A DNA stretch of 64,000 nt from Calothrix sp. PCC 7103 (GCF_000331305.1 NZ_KB217478.1:2446151-2510150); one strand, 5' to 3'; positions 23,404 through 32,862 are shown, counted from the stretch's first letter. Notes: a model not told the origin generated them from the letters alone. Made by a program: numbers and translations.

Positions 23404-23835
23404 ATGATTGGAAGTGTGGGAGCTAAACGGCTAGGGAAGTTGATACAAGAAATCCGGGAAGCTGAGGGGATAAATCTGCGTGACTTTGCAGCGCTTTGTG
23501 TCAAAGAGAACGGGGAGTCACTAGGGCATTCCACCTTGGCTAAAGTAGAAAGGGCAGAGATGGTACCTAGTGACCAAACTTTGCGTTCGATTGCTCGAAA
23601 CAAGTTTGTAGCGGAGAGGTATTCGCTACCGGAGTTGCAAAATATTTTGCAAGGGGTGGACACACCAATTGAGAGAGAAGCAGCGACCGCTCAAGAGGTT
23701 TTACCCTTAGCGATGAAAATTGATGAAATACAGCGATTGAAGTTAGTAACCGCTTTGATGAACACTTTATCTTACGAAAGTAAGCGAAAATTACTGAATG
23801 AGACGCTGGATTCTATAACGCGATTCGCAGTATAA
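23404..23835 (+). CDS. XRE-family helix-turn-helix repressor
   Basis: 143 aa from ATG at 23404, placed so that the protein begins just before the DNA-binding domain; the longer ORF from 23311 has no convincing extra sequence. Residues 5-60 form the helix-turn-helix (LGKLIQEIREAEGINLRDFAAL ... STLAKVERAEMVPSDQTLR). The rest (PLAMKIDEIQRLKLVTALMNTL) is helical and may dimerise. It sits between two groups of divergent genes, flanked by TGTGTCAG motifs. It is the best candidate for the element's master repressor; the antirepressors would act on it or a similar protein. Confidence 0.75.
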   Translation: MIGSVGAKRLGKLIQEIREAEGINLRDFAALCVKENGESLGHSTLAKVERAEMVPSDQTLRSIARNKFVAERYSLPELQNILQGVDTPIEREAATAQEVLPLAMKIDEIQRLKLVTALMNTLSYESKRKLLNETLDSITRFAV

Positions 23836-23895
23836 AAACACTGACACATAATTTATGTAATACTAGCAGAAGTGTTTTTAGATACAAGATAGGCA

Positions 23896-24249
23896 ATGAC
23901 CACCGGAATAAAAATCGTAAAGATATCTCAGAAAATGGATGAAGAATTTGCGAATTCAGTCTGCGAGGATTTTCTACGCCTTGACCCCCAGGATAGGCGC
24001 CAATACGTAGAGGACTTGATAAAAAGAATCTCTGTGAATGCCAGCCAACAACAGGTTATAGGCTCAAATCAAAATGTAATTGGCGCCTATCAGGTAATTA
24101 TATCTACAGAGGGATTCGAGACAATCACAAGTGCGATAGCAAAATTAATCCTCACCCTAAAGGATAACTTTGATGATGATTTTGTATTAGATTTAACCAA
24201 ATCCATAGTCATGGGATTTGCTGATGGACTTGGTAAGAAAAATAAATAA
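23896..24249 (+). CDS. Hypothetical protein
   Basis: 117 aa, acidic. The N-terminal helix (MDEEFANSVCEDFLRLDPQDRRQYVEDLIKRI) is followed by a glycine/asparagine turn-rich piece (QQQVIGSNQNVIGAYQVI), also seen next to cyanobacterial effector-type domains, and a C-terminal helical part (DDDFVLDLTKSIVMGFADGLG). It follows the repressor by 60 bp on the same strand and may be co-transcribed. No family recognised. A terminator lies about 155 bp downstream. Confidence 0.55.
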   Translation: MTTGIKIVKISQKMDEEFANSVCEDFLRLDPQDRRQYVEDLIKRISVNASQQQVIGSNQNVIGAYQVIISTEGFETITSAIAKLILTLKDNFDDDFVLDLTKSIVMGFADGLGKKNK

Positions 24250-24405
24250 TAAAACAGGCGCCGTATTTAGGATTAACCAATTTAATTTTAAATAGGCGCC
24301 ATTTCTTTGGTGTTCAGACGGTTTGCGCTGCTGTGTCGTTATATATAGATAGATTATTTTAAATAGTTAGCTAAAATCATTTAAGACCCTGGATTTACAG
24401 GCTTG

Positions 24406-24438
24406 GCGTACTGTCCTTGTGCAGTGCGCTTTTTATTT
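24406..24438 (+). terminator. Rho-independent terminator
   Basis: gcgtactg (24406-24413) pairs with cagtgcgc (24422-24429) with one G-U pair and is followed by a T-run (tttttatttt). It ends transcription from the repressor unit, or a small RNA in the 24250-24405 gap. I see no other gene in the gap 24250-24621. Confidence 0.6.
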
Positions 24439-24563
24439 TGGCTATGCTGTGTCAGTATTGCGGACACGGACTTGAGTGAGGGGCAAGTGGCGCCTGTCTT
24501 TGGAGGTGTGGCGGTGAATTAAAAAGGTTGTATTTTTGGTAGACAGGTATTAACATAATAAAA

Positions 24564-24593
24564 ACCCCTCGCGATGCAGACACATCCAGGGGT
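24564..24593 (+). promoter_or_regulatory. Conserved leader hairpin, copy B
   Basis: Stem ACCCCT/AGGGGT (24564-24569 and 24588-24593), ending 28 nt before the ATG. Homologous to copy A at 14685-14714, with CCTCGYGRTGC and CCAGGG conserved in the loop and right arm and two compensatory changes in the stem. TGTGTCAGTATTGC lies upstream at 24448-24461. Confidence 0.65.
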
Positions 24594-24621
24594 AGTACAA
24601 AAAAGTTGAGGTAATTTGCAC

Positions 24622-25461
24622 ATGACTAGTTTAGCAATAAATGCAAAAATTGCAGAAGTAAAAATAGGCTACCTATCAATTACTGGCTTGATGGATGAAC
24701 ACGGCGCTTTTTATGTAGGTGTTCCGCAGTTAGCACAAGAGGTTGACGTTCCTCAAAAGAACGCAATGAGAAGCTTCAATTCTTTGATGGGCGGTACTTT
24801 GACGTTCCTCAAAGCAAAGGTAAATAATAGTCGAGTAACGATGAACGCTGTACCCTTGGGTGAATTTGAAAAATTGCTTGCCAAGCTAGACCGAAGCGGT
24901 AACGTTAAAGCTCAACAAATGCGCGACCAATTAACGGGACTAACTCTTCAGCAATTATTTAACGACGCTTTTGGTATAAGATTTGAAGCTTCCGAGAGAC
25001 AAGAGTGGCTTAAGCAAACACAGGAATCGGCAGACCCAGAAATGGAAAAGATGAAGCTACAGTTAGCACTTGCAAAGGAGCAGAACAGACTAGCCGACAG
25101 CCAACACAAATTACTCGCTACGGTTCACTTGCTAGAAACCGTATCGCCAGGACTGGCGCCACTTGCTTTGGGTAAAGCAGATGCAGTGGTTGAGCGAGTC
25201 GAATATGTAGAACGGACAATTACACCAAGTGAAACCTATGAAGGTGTTGGTATCACATATATTCAAAGAAAATATGGATTCAAGACAACGAAAGCAGCAT
25301 GGGCATGGCTAGATTCAATTGGCTATGGGAAAGACTCTGGTAAATGGCGACTGCAACTCATCGCTACAGAATCGCATCAGCTACCACCCGATGAACTAAA
25401 AGAAATTTCTAAAAAGTTTTCAAGTAAGAAAGGTGATAGACAACTGTTACTAGGTGAGTAG
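24622..25461 (+). CDS. Antirepressor-like protein, paralogue of the Rha gene in its C-terminal half
   Basis: 279 aa from ATG at 24622. This ATG is preferred over TTG at 24616 because GAGGT lies 9 nt upstream. The N-terminal half (ITGLMDEHGAFYVGVPQLAQEV, RSFNSLMGGTLTFLKAKVNN) is not the Rha domain and I do not recognise it. The C-terminal 125 residues (LLATVHLLETVSPGL ... RQLLLGE) differ from the Rha protein at only a handful of positions. The two genes lie 10 kb apart on opposite strands and share leader structure as well. Probable alternative antirepressor under the same control. Confidence 0.65.
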   Translation: MTSLAINAKIAEVKIGYLSITGLMDEHGAFYVGVPQLAQEVDVPQKNAMRSFNSLMGGTLTFLKAKVNNSRVTMNAVPLGEFEKLLAKLDRSGNVKAQQMRDQLTGLTLQQLFNDAFGIRFEASERQEWLKQTQESADPEMEKMKLQLALAKEQNRLADSQHKLLATVHLLETVSPGLAPLALGKADAVVERVEYVERTITPSETYEGVGITYIQRKYGFKTTKAAWAWLDSIGYGKDSGKWRLQLIATESHQLPPDELKEISKKFSSKKGDRQLLLGE

Positions 25462-25525
25462 TTACTCCCTAACAGAAATCTCCCACCACTCCACCCAAAA
25501 TAAAAAAAAACAGGCGCCACCAAAT

Positions 25526-25657
25526 ATGACAGCAACCTTATCACCACAAAGTAGAGCATTTTTTAAAAAGATGTTGGAAAACTATTTAAAAAGGAAAGAA
25601 AACGACTGCGTACCATCATTACCCGTGAAGCAGTTAACGGTAACAATCAAATCTTGA
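25526..25657 (+). CDS. Very small ORF overlapping the recombinase 3' end (doubtful)
   Basis: 43 aa from ATG at 25526 (TATLSPQSRAFFKKMLENYL), a basic helix-forming start. It overlaps the end of the recombinase gene by 76 bp on the opposite strand, and much of its C-terminus is an antisense reading of that gene. Listed because the first half lies in otherwise empty DNA and looks protein-like. It may also be nothing. Confidence 0.2.
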   Translation: MTATLSPQSRAFFKKMLENYLKRKENDCVPSLPVKQLTVTIKS

Positions 25658-27000
25658 AAAGCAGGCGCCAATTCTTCTTTTGGATAACGGCGCCATTCAT
25701 CCTTCATCTTTAACACTTCAATATACAAACTATACTGACGCGACTGTGCATTATTTGCACTTACTTGTGTCAGTATTGCTTTTTCTAACTTTAATTCTTT
25801 TGACTTAATGACTGGTTCGTAGTCTTTGTCACCCAAGCGTTTTAGTTTTAGTATTTCGTTTTGTAGTTCTGTAATTTCTTGTGGAACTTGAAAATCAGGC
25901 ACCTCTTCCATTTGAGATGCCATAAATTCAGCTTTGCTGATTAGTGCATCAATCGCAGCGTCCACAGCTGCGTCCAATAAATAAAATTTACGCTTATCAC
26001 AAATTATTTTGCTACCTGCCCTATCTCTGGCGCCAAGGCATTGTAGATATTGGCGCCTCCACTCACTCCCTTCTCTCCCGTAATTGGTATACATTCTCAT
26101 TCGACTACCGCAGTGCCCACATTTACACAACCCAACTAAAGGGTTGCGACATTTGGCGCCTCTTCCTTTTGGATTTCTTTCTAGGATTGACTGTATATCT
26201 TGCCACTTATTAGAATCGATAAGCGGTTCGTGGTCACTTTCGATTATTATTTCTTTCTCTTTGTCTCGTGCAAATCTGTTATATCTCAGCTTCCCGCATA
26301 AAATCGGATTTTCCAGCCAAACTTTAATAGCTTTACCCGACCGTGGGAAATCTAACCACTGAATACGATTTCTTTCGCGTCCGTACCTTTTGCACAAGGT
26401 TTCACAAACTGCCTCAAGGGTTCCTAATTCTAGAAATAAATCTACTATTTCTAGTGCTACATCTTTAATACTGGCGCCAGTGTGTCCGTATTCATCGTTG
26501 TTGATAACTAGCTTATCCCCTTCTTTCTTGTAGCCAAATATTGCTTTGTAAGCTTTCTTGTTTTCTTGAAAAAATTTGTGCCCTTGAATCGAGGCATATT
26601 TATTTTTATCTCGAACTTGTGCCGCCATTGCTGCAAGGATACGACTAGTAAACAATCCGTCCGGTGTTTCTAAATCTATACTGGCGCCATCCATTGATAT
26701 TAGTTCGCACCCGTATTTAATCAATTCTTCCTTGGCTTGTTCCCACCCAAGAGGCGAACGGGTAAACCTGTCAAAACATGGGATTATTATTTTATCAACT
26801 TCTCCCTTCCTTACGGCGTCTAACACTCGGTTATATCCCGCTCGTTTTTCGCTGGCGCCACTTTCTATGTCCCAGTATATTTGTTCTTGTTTTAGTCCAT
26901 ATTGTTTAAGTCTTTCGATGTAGCGCTCTAATCCGTGTCCTTCGGTAAATTGTTTTTGAGTAGAAACTCTACAGTAGCCCAATGCCCGTGACAAATCCAT
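25582..27000 (-). CDS. Large serine recombinase (XisF-like excisase)
   Basis: 472 aa. Residues 1-145 are the resolvase catalytic domain with nucleophile Ser13 (YCRVSTQKQ) and the conserved arginines in CFDRFTRSPLG. Next is the Recombinase domain (ENPILCGKLRYNRF), a zinc ribbon (CKCGHCGSRM ... CLGARDRAGSKIICDKRKF) and a C-terminal coiled coil (EITELQNEILKLKRLG). This is the layout of large serine integrases and of XisF, which excises the fdxN element. The ATG lies 20 bp after the stop of the interrupted nifH on the same strand, with a weak ribosome binding site, so it may be read from the nif promoter and translated by coupling. It most likely excises this element in developing heterocysts. 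Confidence 0.88.
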   Translation of the reverse strand: MDLSRALGYCRVSTQKQFTEGHGLERYIERLKQYGLKQEQIYWDIESGASEKRAGYNRVLDAVRKGEVDKIIIPCFDRFTRSPLGWEQAKEELIKYGCELISMDGASIDLETPDGLFTSRILAAMAAQVRDKNKYASIQGHKFFQENKKAYKAIFGYKKEGDKLVINNDEYGHTGASIKDVALEIVDLFLELGTLEAVCETLCKRYGRERNRIQWLDFPRSGKAIKVWLENPILCGKLRYNRFARDKEKEIIIESDHEPLIDSNKWQDIQSILERNPKGRGAKCRNPLVGLCKCGHCGSRMRMYTNYGREGSEWRRQYLQCLGARDRAGSKIICDKRKFYLLDAAVDAAIDALISKAEFMASQMEEVPDFQVPQEITELQNEILKLKRLGDKDYEPVIKSKELKLEKAILTQVSANNAQSRQYSLYIEVLKMKDEWRRYPKEELAPAFQDLIVTVNCFTGNDGTQSFSFLFK

Positions 27001-27020
27001 AATTGTAAGCCGTAGTGTGT

Positions 27021-27296
<276 letters not shown>

Positions 27297-27448
27297 TTAA
27301 TCTCCTGCAATTGGTTGATTAGATGGGTCTTTGAGGTTTACGGAGCGCCAAAGTAGGTTATGGTGCGAACCGGACGATGAACGTTGCCTTTTAGGTACGG
27401 TGGCGGACGTTCAACCGCTTTTTGAGGATTTGGGTAGTACATAATCTT

Positions 27449-27532
27449 AATTTGAGTTATGAGTTAGGAGTAATCAGTTATGAGTTATAAGTAGATGTAA
27501 ATTACTTTTCTTCTACTCAGTACTCAGCACTT
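27449..27532. repeat. Short heptamer-type repeats between nifU and nifH
   Basis: Iterated gagttat/gagttag units, then the inverse form actcagtactcagcact. This type recurs between most genes of this cluster. Confidence 0.7.
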
Positions 27533-28453
27533 TCAACTTCTAATTGGCGAACTGACTGATTCGACAACAATGTTAGGACTAATTCTTTCGCGTAAGCGCG
27601 CTTCGATGGCTATTTTTAGGGTTGCTGTGCTGCTAGAACATGAACCACAGGCGCCTTGGAGTAATACTTTAATGATATCGCCATCTACATCGTAGAGTTC
27701 AACATCTCCGCCATCTGCAATGAGAACGGGGCGAACTTCTTCATCTAAAACTTTTTGAATAAGTGCTATTTTTTGTACGTTAGTCAGTACGCTCGGTGCC
27801 GATTGACTAACGGGAATTACGGTGCGAGTAGTAGTAGTATTTACTGCTGTCGCTGTGGAAGCTTTTTCTGTAACTTCTTGAATTATATCATCGATGTTTG
27901 CCAGACAGGAACCGCATCCGCCACCAGCTTTGACATAATTTGTTACATCCTCAGCACTGGTTAAATTGTTTTCTAAAATCACACGGCGAATCTTGTTCTC
28001 GGTTATACCGAAGCAACTACAAATTAAGGCGCCTTCATCATCATCTTCATGAACATCGCGCTCGATGCCACGATAATTATAAATAGCTGCTTCGAGTGCT
28101 TCTTGTCCCATAACTGAGCAGTGCATCTTAGCTTCGGGTAAACCACCCAAGTAATCAGCTATTTGCTTGTTTGTTACTTTTAAAGCATTATCTAGAGTTA
28201 AACCTTTTACTAGTTCTACCAATGCTTCTGATGAAGCTATCGCACTGGTACAACCAAATGTTTGAAATCGTGCATCAAGTATTTTATCGTATTCTACGTC
28301 TATTTTAAGGTGTAATCTTAAGGCGTCACCGCAAGCAATACTGCCTACTTCACCTGTTGAAATTTTAATCCCTGCTTCGCCTTGGTCTTCTAATACGCCT
28401 TGATTTTTTGGATTATAGAACAAATCTAGTACTTTATCGGTGTATTCCCACAT
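27533..28453 (-). CDS. nifU: NifU, Fe-S cluster scaffold
   Basis: 306 aa, full length. Three domains: IscU-like scaffold (Cys41, Cys68, Cys112), a central permanent [2Fe-2S] domain (Cys145, Cys147, Cys180, Cys183 in CSC ... CGSC), and a C-terminal Nfu-type scaffold with GACGSCSSST. It assembles Fe-S clusters with sulfur from NifS and delivers them to nitrogenase proteins. It stands between nifS and nifH as in other heterocystous cyanobacteria, all on the minus strand. Confidence 0.97.
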   Translation of the reverse strand: MWEYTDKVLDLFYNPKNQGVLEDQGEAGIKISTGEVGSIACGDALRLHLKIDVEYDKILDARFQTFGCTSAIASSEALVELVKGLTLDNALKVTNKQIADYLGGLPEAKMHCSVMGQEALEAAIYNYRGIERDVHEDDDEGALICSCFGITENKIRRVILENNLTSAEDVTNYVKAGGGCGSCLANIDDIIQEVTEKASTATAVNTTTTRTVIPVSQSAPSVLTNVQKIALIQKVLDEEVRPVLIADGGDVELYDVDGDIIKVLLQGACGSCSSSTATLKIAIEARLRERISPNIVVESVSSPIRS

Positions 28454-28465
28454 AGCCTTAATAGA

Positions 28466-28530
28466 GTGATGAGTGATGAGTGCTGAGTAAAGAGTAAAGA
28501 GTGAGAAGTGTTGAGTGCTGAGTTAATAGT
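28466..28530. repeat. Heptamer-type repeats between nifS and nifU
   Basis: Units such as gagtgat, gagtgct and gagtaaa in tandem, followed by an inverse actcagcac (about 28542-28550). Typical short tandemly repeated sequence of filamentous cyanobacteria. Confidence 0.75.
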
Positions 28531-28567
28531 ATAGAATCTAAATACTCAGCACGAGCGCACTTTCTTT

Positions 28568-29776
28568 CTACTTAATAGCGAGGGTCTTTTCGTGTTCTTG
28601 TAACCAAGCTGCTTTGTCGTCTGTGAATGGAGACAGTGCGCGTAAGCGTTCGATAATAGCAGGTAATACTGCAATAACTGCGTCTATTTCATCTTCTGTA
28701 GTGTAACGACACAAGCTAAAGCGAATTGAGCCGTGTAAAATTGTGTAGGGTAAACCCATTGAGCGCAGTACGTGGGAAGGTTCGAGTGAACCGGAACTAC
28801 AAGCTGAACCAGAGGATGCACAAATACCGTATTGGTTCAAACCGAATAAAATTGCTTCACCTTCGATATATTTGAAACCAATATTAGTTGTGTTTGGTAA
28901 ACGTTCAGAACCTCCACCGTTAACTTCACAGTCAGGAATTTTAGAAAGTATTGCTTGCTCTAATTTATCGCGCAATATTCTTTCACGCTTGGTTGCTTCT
29001 TCGAGGTGCATTAATTCCAACTCAGCAGCTTTTCCTAATGCGATAATTCCTGGTACATTTGGTGTTCCTGAACGGCGCCCACGTTCTTGTCCTCCACCTA
29101 TTAACATTGGACGGAAGCGCGTACCACGTCTTACATACAGCGCACCAACACCTTTAGGAGCATGAATTTTGTGGCCTGACATTGTAAGCATGTCAATGGT
29201 GCTGGTTTTCATGTCGAGCGGTATTTTACCGACTGCTTGCACTGCATCAACATGGAACAAGGCGCCACATTCTTTGACTCGTAACCCAATTTGCTCGATG
29301 GGGAAAACAACACCTGTTTCGTTGTTTGCGTACATTATCGATACAAGAGCAGTGTTACCTGTTAACGAAGCTTCAAGTTCGTTTAAATCTAACTGTCCTT
29401 GACCATTAACTGATAAATAAGTAACTGTATAACCTTGGTTTTCTAACTGCTTACATAAAGCTAAAACTGCTGGGTGTTCTACCTGAGTTGTTACTATATG
29501 ACGCTTATTGGGTTGAGCCAAGAGTGCTGCCTTGATTGCCGCATTATCCCCTTCAGTACCGCCACTTGTAAAAATAATTTCTGATTCGTTGGCGCCAAGC
29601 AAGGCAGCCATTTGTTCACGTGCTTTATTAACTGCTTTTCCAACTTGCCCACCAAAGCTATGCATCGAGGAAGGATTGCCGTAATAGTCAGTAAAGTAGG
29701 GCAACATCGCTTCAACAACTTCAGGGTCTACTTTTGTAGTAGCATTATTATCTAAGTAAATACATTCTTTTTTCAT
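28568..29776 (-). CDS. nifS: NifS, cysteine desulfurase
   Basis: 402 aa from ATG at 29776; a TTG at 29785 is the alternative. A pyridoxal-phosphate enzyme that takes sulfur from cysteine for cluster assembly on NifU. Visible: IYLDNNATTKVDPEV at the N-terminus, the PLP lysine in MSGHKIHAPKG, and the catalytic cysteine in ASSGSACSSGSLEPSHVL. Length and order match the Anabaena gene. Confidence 0.96.
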   Translation of the reverse strand: MKKECIYLDNNATTKVDPEVVEAMLPYFTDYYGNPSSMHSFGGQVGKAVNKAREQMAALLGANESEIIFTSGGTEGDNAAIKAALLAQPNKRHIVTTQVEHPAVLALCKQLENQGYTVTYLSVNGQGQLDLNELEASLTGNTALVSIMYANNETGVVFPIEQIGLRVKECGALFHVDAVQAVGKIPLDMKTSTIDMLTMSGHKIHAPKGVGALYVRRGTRFRPMLIGGGQERGRRSGTPNVPGIIALGKAAELELMHLEEATKRERILRDKLEQAILSKIPDCEVNGGGSERLPNTTNIGFKYIEGEAILFGLNQYGICASSGSACSSGSLEPSHVLRSMGLPYTILHGSIRFSLCRYTTEDEIDAVIAVLPAIIERLRALSPFTDDKAAWLQEHEKTLAIK

Positions 29777-29814
29777 CGCTTTCAATTATTAATAGTTAAT
29801 GGGTAATAGCTGTT

Positions 29815-29906
29815 GGACATAGTTGGTAGTTGATAGTTGATAGTTAATAGCTTTATAGAGCCACCACTAGCTATTAACTATTAGCTACGAACTATTCGTT
29901 ATGAAC
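29815..29906. repeat. Heptamer-type repeats between fdxN and nifS
   Basis: agttgat/agttaat units followed by their inverse forms (tattaactattagct). They can fold into a long imperfect hairpin and may separate or stabilise parts of the transcript. Confidence 0.7.
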
Positions 29907-29909
29907 TGT

Positions 29910-30257
29910 TTATGCTGCTTGCGAAGAACGTTTCTTTTCTAATTGCTCCGAGAATTTTTGGGAGTAAGATGCAAACCAGGTTTCCCAATAGTCATGATTT
30001 TTGTTAGTCAATTTATCCATGCACTTTTTATAAGTGTCAAACCAACATTCCCAGTAGTTAGTAGCTTGCTTAACACAACCATCGCAGGTGGGACATCCCG
30101 CTACACATTGAGGTACTGTGTAAAGAGTATCAACACAACCGTTGCAAAGATTAGGGTCTATTGTCCGCTGACCATCTATTATTGAAATGGCGCCTGTAGG
30201 ACAAACGGGGAGACACAAGTCGCAGGAAATACACTTAGAGGTAATCTTGTAAGACAT
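29910..30257 (-). CDS. fdxN: FdxN, nif-associated 2[4Fe-4S] ferredoxin
   Basis: 115 aa. Two cluster motifs: Cys9-x2-Cys12-x2-Cys15-x3-Cys19 and Cys38-x2-Cys41-x9-Cys51-x3-Cys55, the second with the longer insertion usual in nif ferredoxins. The C-terminal extension has a tryptophan-rich duplicated piece (YWECWFDTYKKC and YWETWFASYSQK). Strong Shine-Dalgarno (aggaggagc). In some cyanobacteria this gene is itself split by an element; here it is intact. Confidence 0.95.
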   Translation of the reverse strand: MSYKITSKCISCDLCLPVCPTGAISIIDGQRTIDPNLCNGCVDTLYTVPQCVAGCPTCDGCVKQATNYWECWFDTYKKCMDKLTNKNHDYWETWFASYSQKFSEQLEKKRSSQAA

Positions 30258-30339
30258 TTTAGATGCTCCTCCTAATTTTAATTAGTTAGTAGAGACGTGA
30301 TTAATCCCTACCCTTCGGGATATCCTTCGGATTAAACGT

Positions 30340-30415
30340 CTGTAAGGAGTTGGGAGTTAGGAGTTGTAAATTAATGATCTAGAAGTCGATAACTTATAAC
30401 TCATAACTCATCACT
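30340..30415. repeat. Heptamer-type repeats between nifB and fdxN
   Basis: gagttgggagttaggagtt followed by inverse ataactcataactcatcact. Same class as in the other nif gaps. Confidence 0.65.
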
Positions 30416-30416
30416 C

Positions 30417-31856
30417 TTAACTTTGTTGGGTAAATTCTTGATGAAATTCTAAAGCAACCTTCTCAATCACATCGTATGATTCAACAACTTTAATACCAGC
30501 GTTATGTAGTTTTTCTTTAGGTGATTCGCCAATTTTGGAAACTAATACAGCTTTGCAATCAGAAATTGCTTCGATAATATTGTCCATAGTTGCTTTTTCA
30601 CCGTATCCACCTTGACAGAAGTGGTCTACTTTACGATGACCTACATACTTAACTTCGCTGCCATCAACTTCGTAAACTTGAAATTCTTTCGCGTGACCGA
30701 AATGTTGATTAACTAAACCGCCACCTTTTGTAGCAACTGCAACAAGAAGTTTTGTTCTTTCCTTAACGGCGCCTGCATTCGATGCTTTATCGAGAGTGAT
30801 TTGTTCTTTAGCTGCTTTAAGTTCGGCTCTAAATTTCTCGATGCCTTCTTGCACCTGTTGACGATTTGCAAGGTCGTAGGAGGGCACCTCTTCCATGAAT
30901 TTATCTTTTGTAAATTCTTGGCTGCGGTCTTCTCCTAATAATCCTACCGCATCTGCACGGCATTGACGACAGTGGCGCATCATTTTCATGTTACCAGAAC
31001 AGTTGTCCTGTACTGTCTTCAGCTCATTACTGGTTGGACCACGCTGTCCGGTTAAACCGAAGTGAGTTCCATGTTCAGGTGCAGAAATCAAAGGCATAAT
31101 ATTATGCAGGAATGCACCATTTTGACGAATCATCTTATTAACTTCAACAAGATGTTGGTCATTAATACCCGGAATCATTACCGAGTTAACTTTACAAAGA
31201 ATGTCTGCTTCTTTGAGTGCTTGTAAACCTTCTAACTGTTTCTCTAAAAGGATTTTAGCACCTTCAACACCTTTGTAGCGTTTACGTTTGTAGTGAACCC
31301 AAGAATAAATTTGGGCGCCAATTTCAGGGTCTACAGTATTAAGGGTAATTGTAACATGGTCAATATTTAATTCTTTGATTCTATCAATATATTCAGGAAG
31401 CATCAAACCATTAGTTGACAAGCAAAGCTTAATATCAGGCGCCTTGTCAGCTATCAACTCAAAGGTGCGAAAAGTCTTCTCTGGGTTAGCCAATGGGTCA
31501 CCAGGTCCAGCAATTCCCAAAACGGTCATTTGTGGAATTTTGCTTGCAACTACTAATACTTTATGTGCTGCTTCTTCAGGCGTTAGTAATTCACTAACTA
31601 CACCAGGACGGCTTTCGTTAGCACAGTCATATTTCCTGTTGCAATAGTTGCATTGTATGTTGCAGGCAGGCGCCACAGCAACGTGCATCCGAGCATAATG
31701 GTGATGCGCTTCTTCGCTGTAACAAGGATGCTTGGCAATGCGCTCCTTAATGCTTTCTTCCATTTCTATAGACGCGCTGTTACCTGTGCATCCACAACCG
31801 CTCTTATTTGATGTGGTTGTTTTAACTTCCGCTAACCCAGTAGATTGTAGTGTCAT
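30417..31856 (-). CDS. nifB: NifB, radical SAM FeMo-cofactor synthase
   Basis: 479 aa from ATG at 31856; an upstream ATG at 31880 would add 8 residues not usual in the family. Radical SAM motif at Cys65, Cys69, Cys72 (CNIQCNYC). The C-terminal NifX-like domain ([27 protein letters not shown]) is present, as in long NifB forms. It builds NifB-co, the 8Fe precursor of the nitrogenase cofactor. It is the first gene of the cluster and has a promoter region of over 100 bp free of genes. Confidence 0.97.
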   Translation of the reverse strand: MTLQSTGLAEVKTTTSNKSGCGCTGNSASIEMEESIKERIAKHPCYSEEAHHHYARMHVAVAPACNIQCNYCNRKYDCANESRPGVVSELLTPEEAAHKVLVVASKIPQMTVLGIAGPGDPLANPEKTFRTFELIADKAPDIKLCLSTNGLMLPEYIDRIKELNIDHVTITLNTVDPEIGAQIYSWVHYKRKRYKGVEGAKILLEKQLEGLQALKEADILCKVNSVMIPGINDQHLVEVNKMIRQNGAFLHNIMPLISAPEHGTHFGLTGQRGPTSNELKTVQDNCSGNMKMMRHCRQCRADAVGLLGEDRSQEFTKDKFMEEVPSYDLANRQQVQEGIEKFRAELKAAKEQITLDKASNAGAVKERTKLLVAVATKGGGLVNQHFGHAKEFQVYEVDGSEVKYVGHRKVDHFCQGGYGEKATMDNIIEAISDCKAVLVSKIGESPKEKLHNAGIKVVESYDVIEKVALEFHQEFTQQS

Positions 31857-32785
31857 TATATAAGGTAATGTTGGGTACATAGGATAGGTCGGCGCCTTCA
31901 GGGAGATGAAACAAAATAAAAGAAGTCGCGTCTGAAGCTCACATTATCCTGTTGAAGCTAGTACCCAAAGGTGGGTAAGTTTCTTCTTCAGGTTGTAAAC
32001 CCTTGTAATGGGCGTCGGTGTGTGTCAACGCGCGTTAATGCGGGTAAATTATAGTTATGTTATGTTCAGCCGCGACTTCCAGTCCACAGGGGCATGGTGC
32101 TATCTCATCCCTCCACTCACTTGGGGCGCCTGCCACTTAACCAAATCTATTTATAAAGTTCGATTGCTTGGTGGCGCTCTTTGTGATTGGCGATATAAGT
32201 TTTATATCAGCCACCTTTAATGAGGGGGAGTAGTATAAGCGGATAAGAGTTATTGGATTTATTAAGTTTTGTACTCAAATCTTAAAACTTATATATATCA
32301 ATGCTTAAGAGATTTTAAAAATTTTTCTTCGGGAAGAGGTACTAGTATTTCCGGGTGAAGCTACGAGTATTTATGGTGTGTGGGATAAGTATTGTTGTAC
32401 TCACCTGTAAGCCTTACGCCGTAAGCATATGAAGCCCTTTTTTAAGTTTCGTAAACTGAGTGTATTCTACTCATTAGGAGTCTATATACTAAGGATGCAA
32501 CTGCCTAAAGTTAGAGTTTTACGTCGTAAAGAGTCGCTCTACACTTTCATAATCATTTAGATATGTAACCAACATATCATTTATTTTCTGCAAAAAAATA
32601 TAGTTTATATTTTCTTAATATTTTAATTTTTAATGTGTAGTTATATTGCAATTGCATGTCACAGTAAGGATTTCGCCCAGAAATGCCAATCAGATAATTG
32701 ATAAGAGTTGTTGATAAGATAAATTTTTGTTTGCATTGAACTGAAGTAACAGCATGGCTTACATTGATTTTCTGATCAAATAAGC

Positions 32786-32853
32786 GTCTTGTGGAATGGG
32801 CTGTTAACCCGTTCCAAGCTTTAGGCGGGCGCCTGTTGCCCACCCCACAAGAC
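32786..32853. repeat. Dispersed palindromic repeat (TCTTGTGGAATGGGC family)
   Basis: Arms gtcttgtggaatgggc (32786-32801) and gcccaccccacaagac (32838-32853), two mismatches. Relatives lie at 55641, 57462 and 59716. Confidence 0.75.
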
Positions 32854-32862
32854 AAGTTAGCC

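Noticed and set aside
32008-32220. 70-aa plus-strand ORF after nifB
   Set aside because: No ribosome binding site, odd composition and no recognisable features; treated as intergenic.
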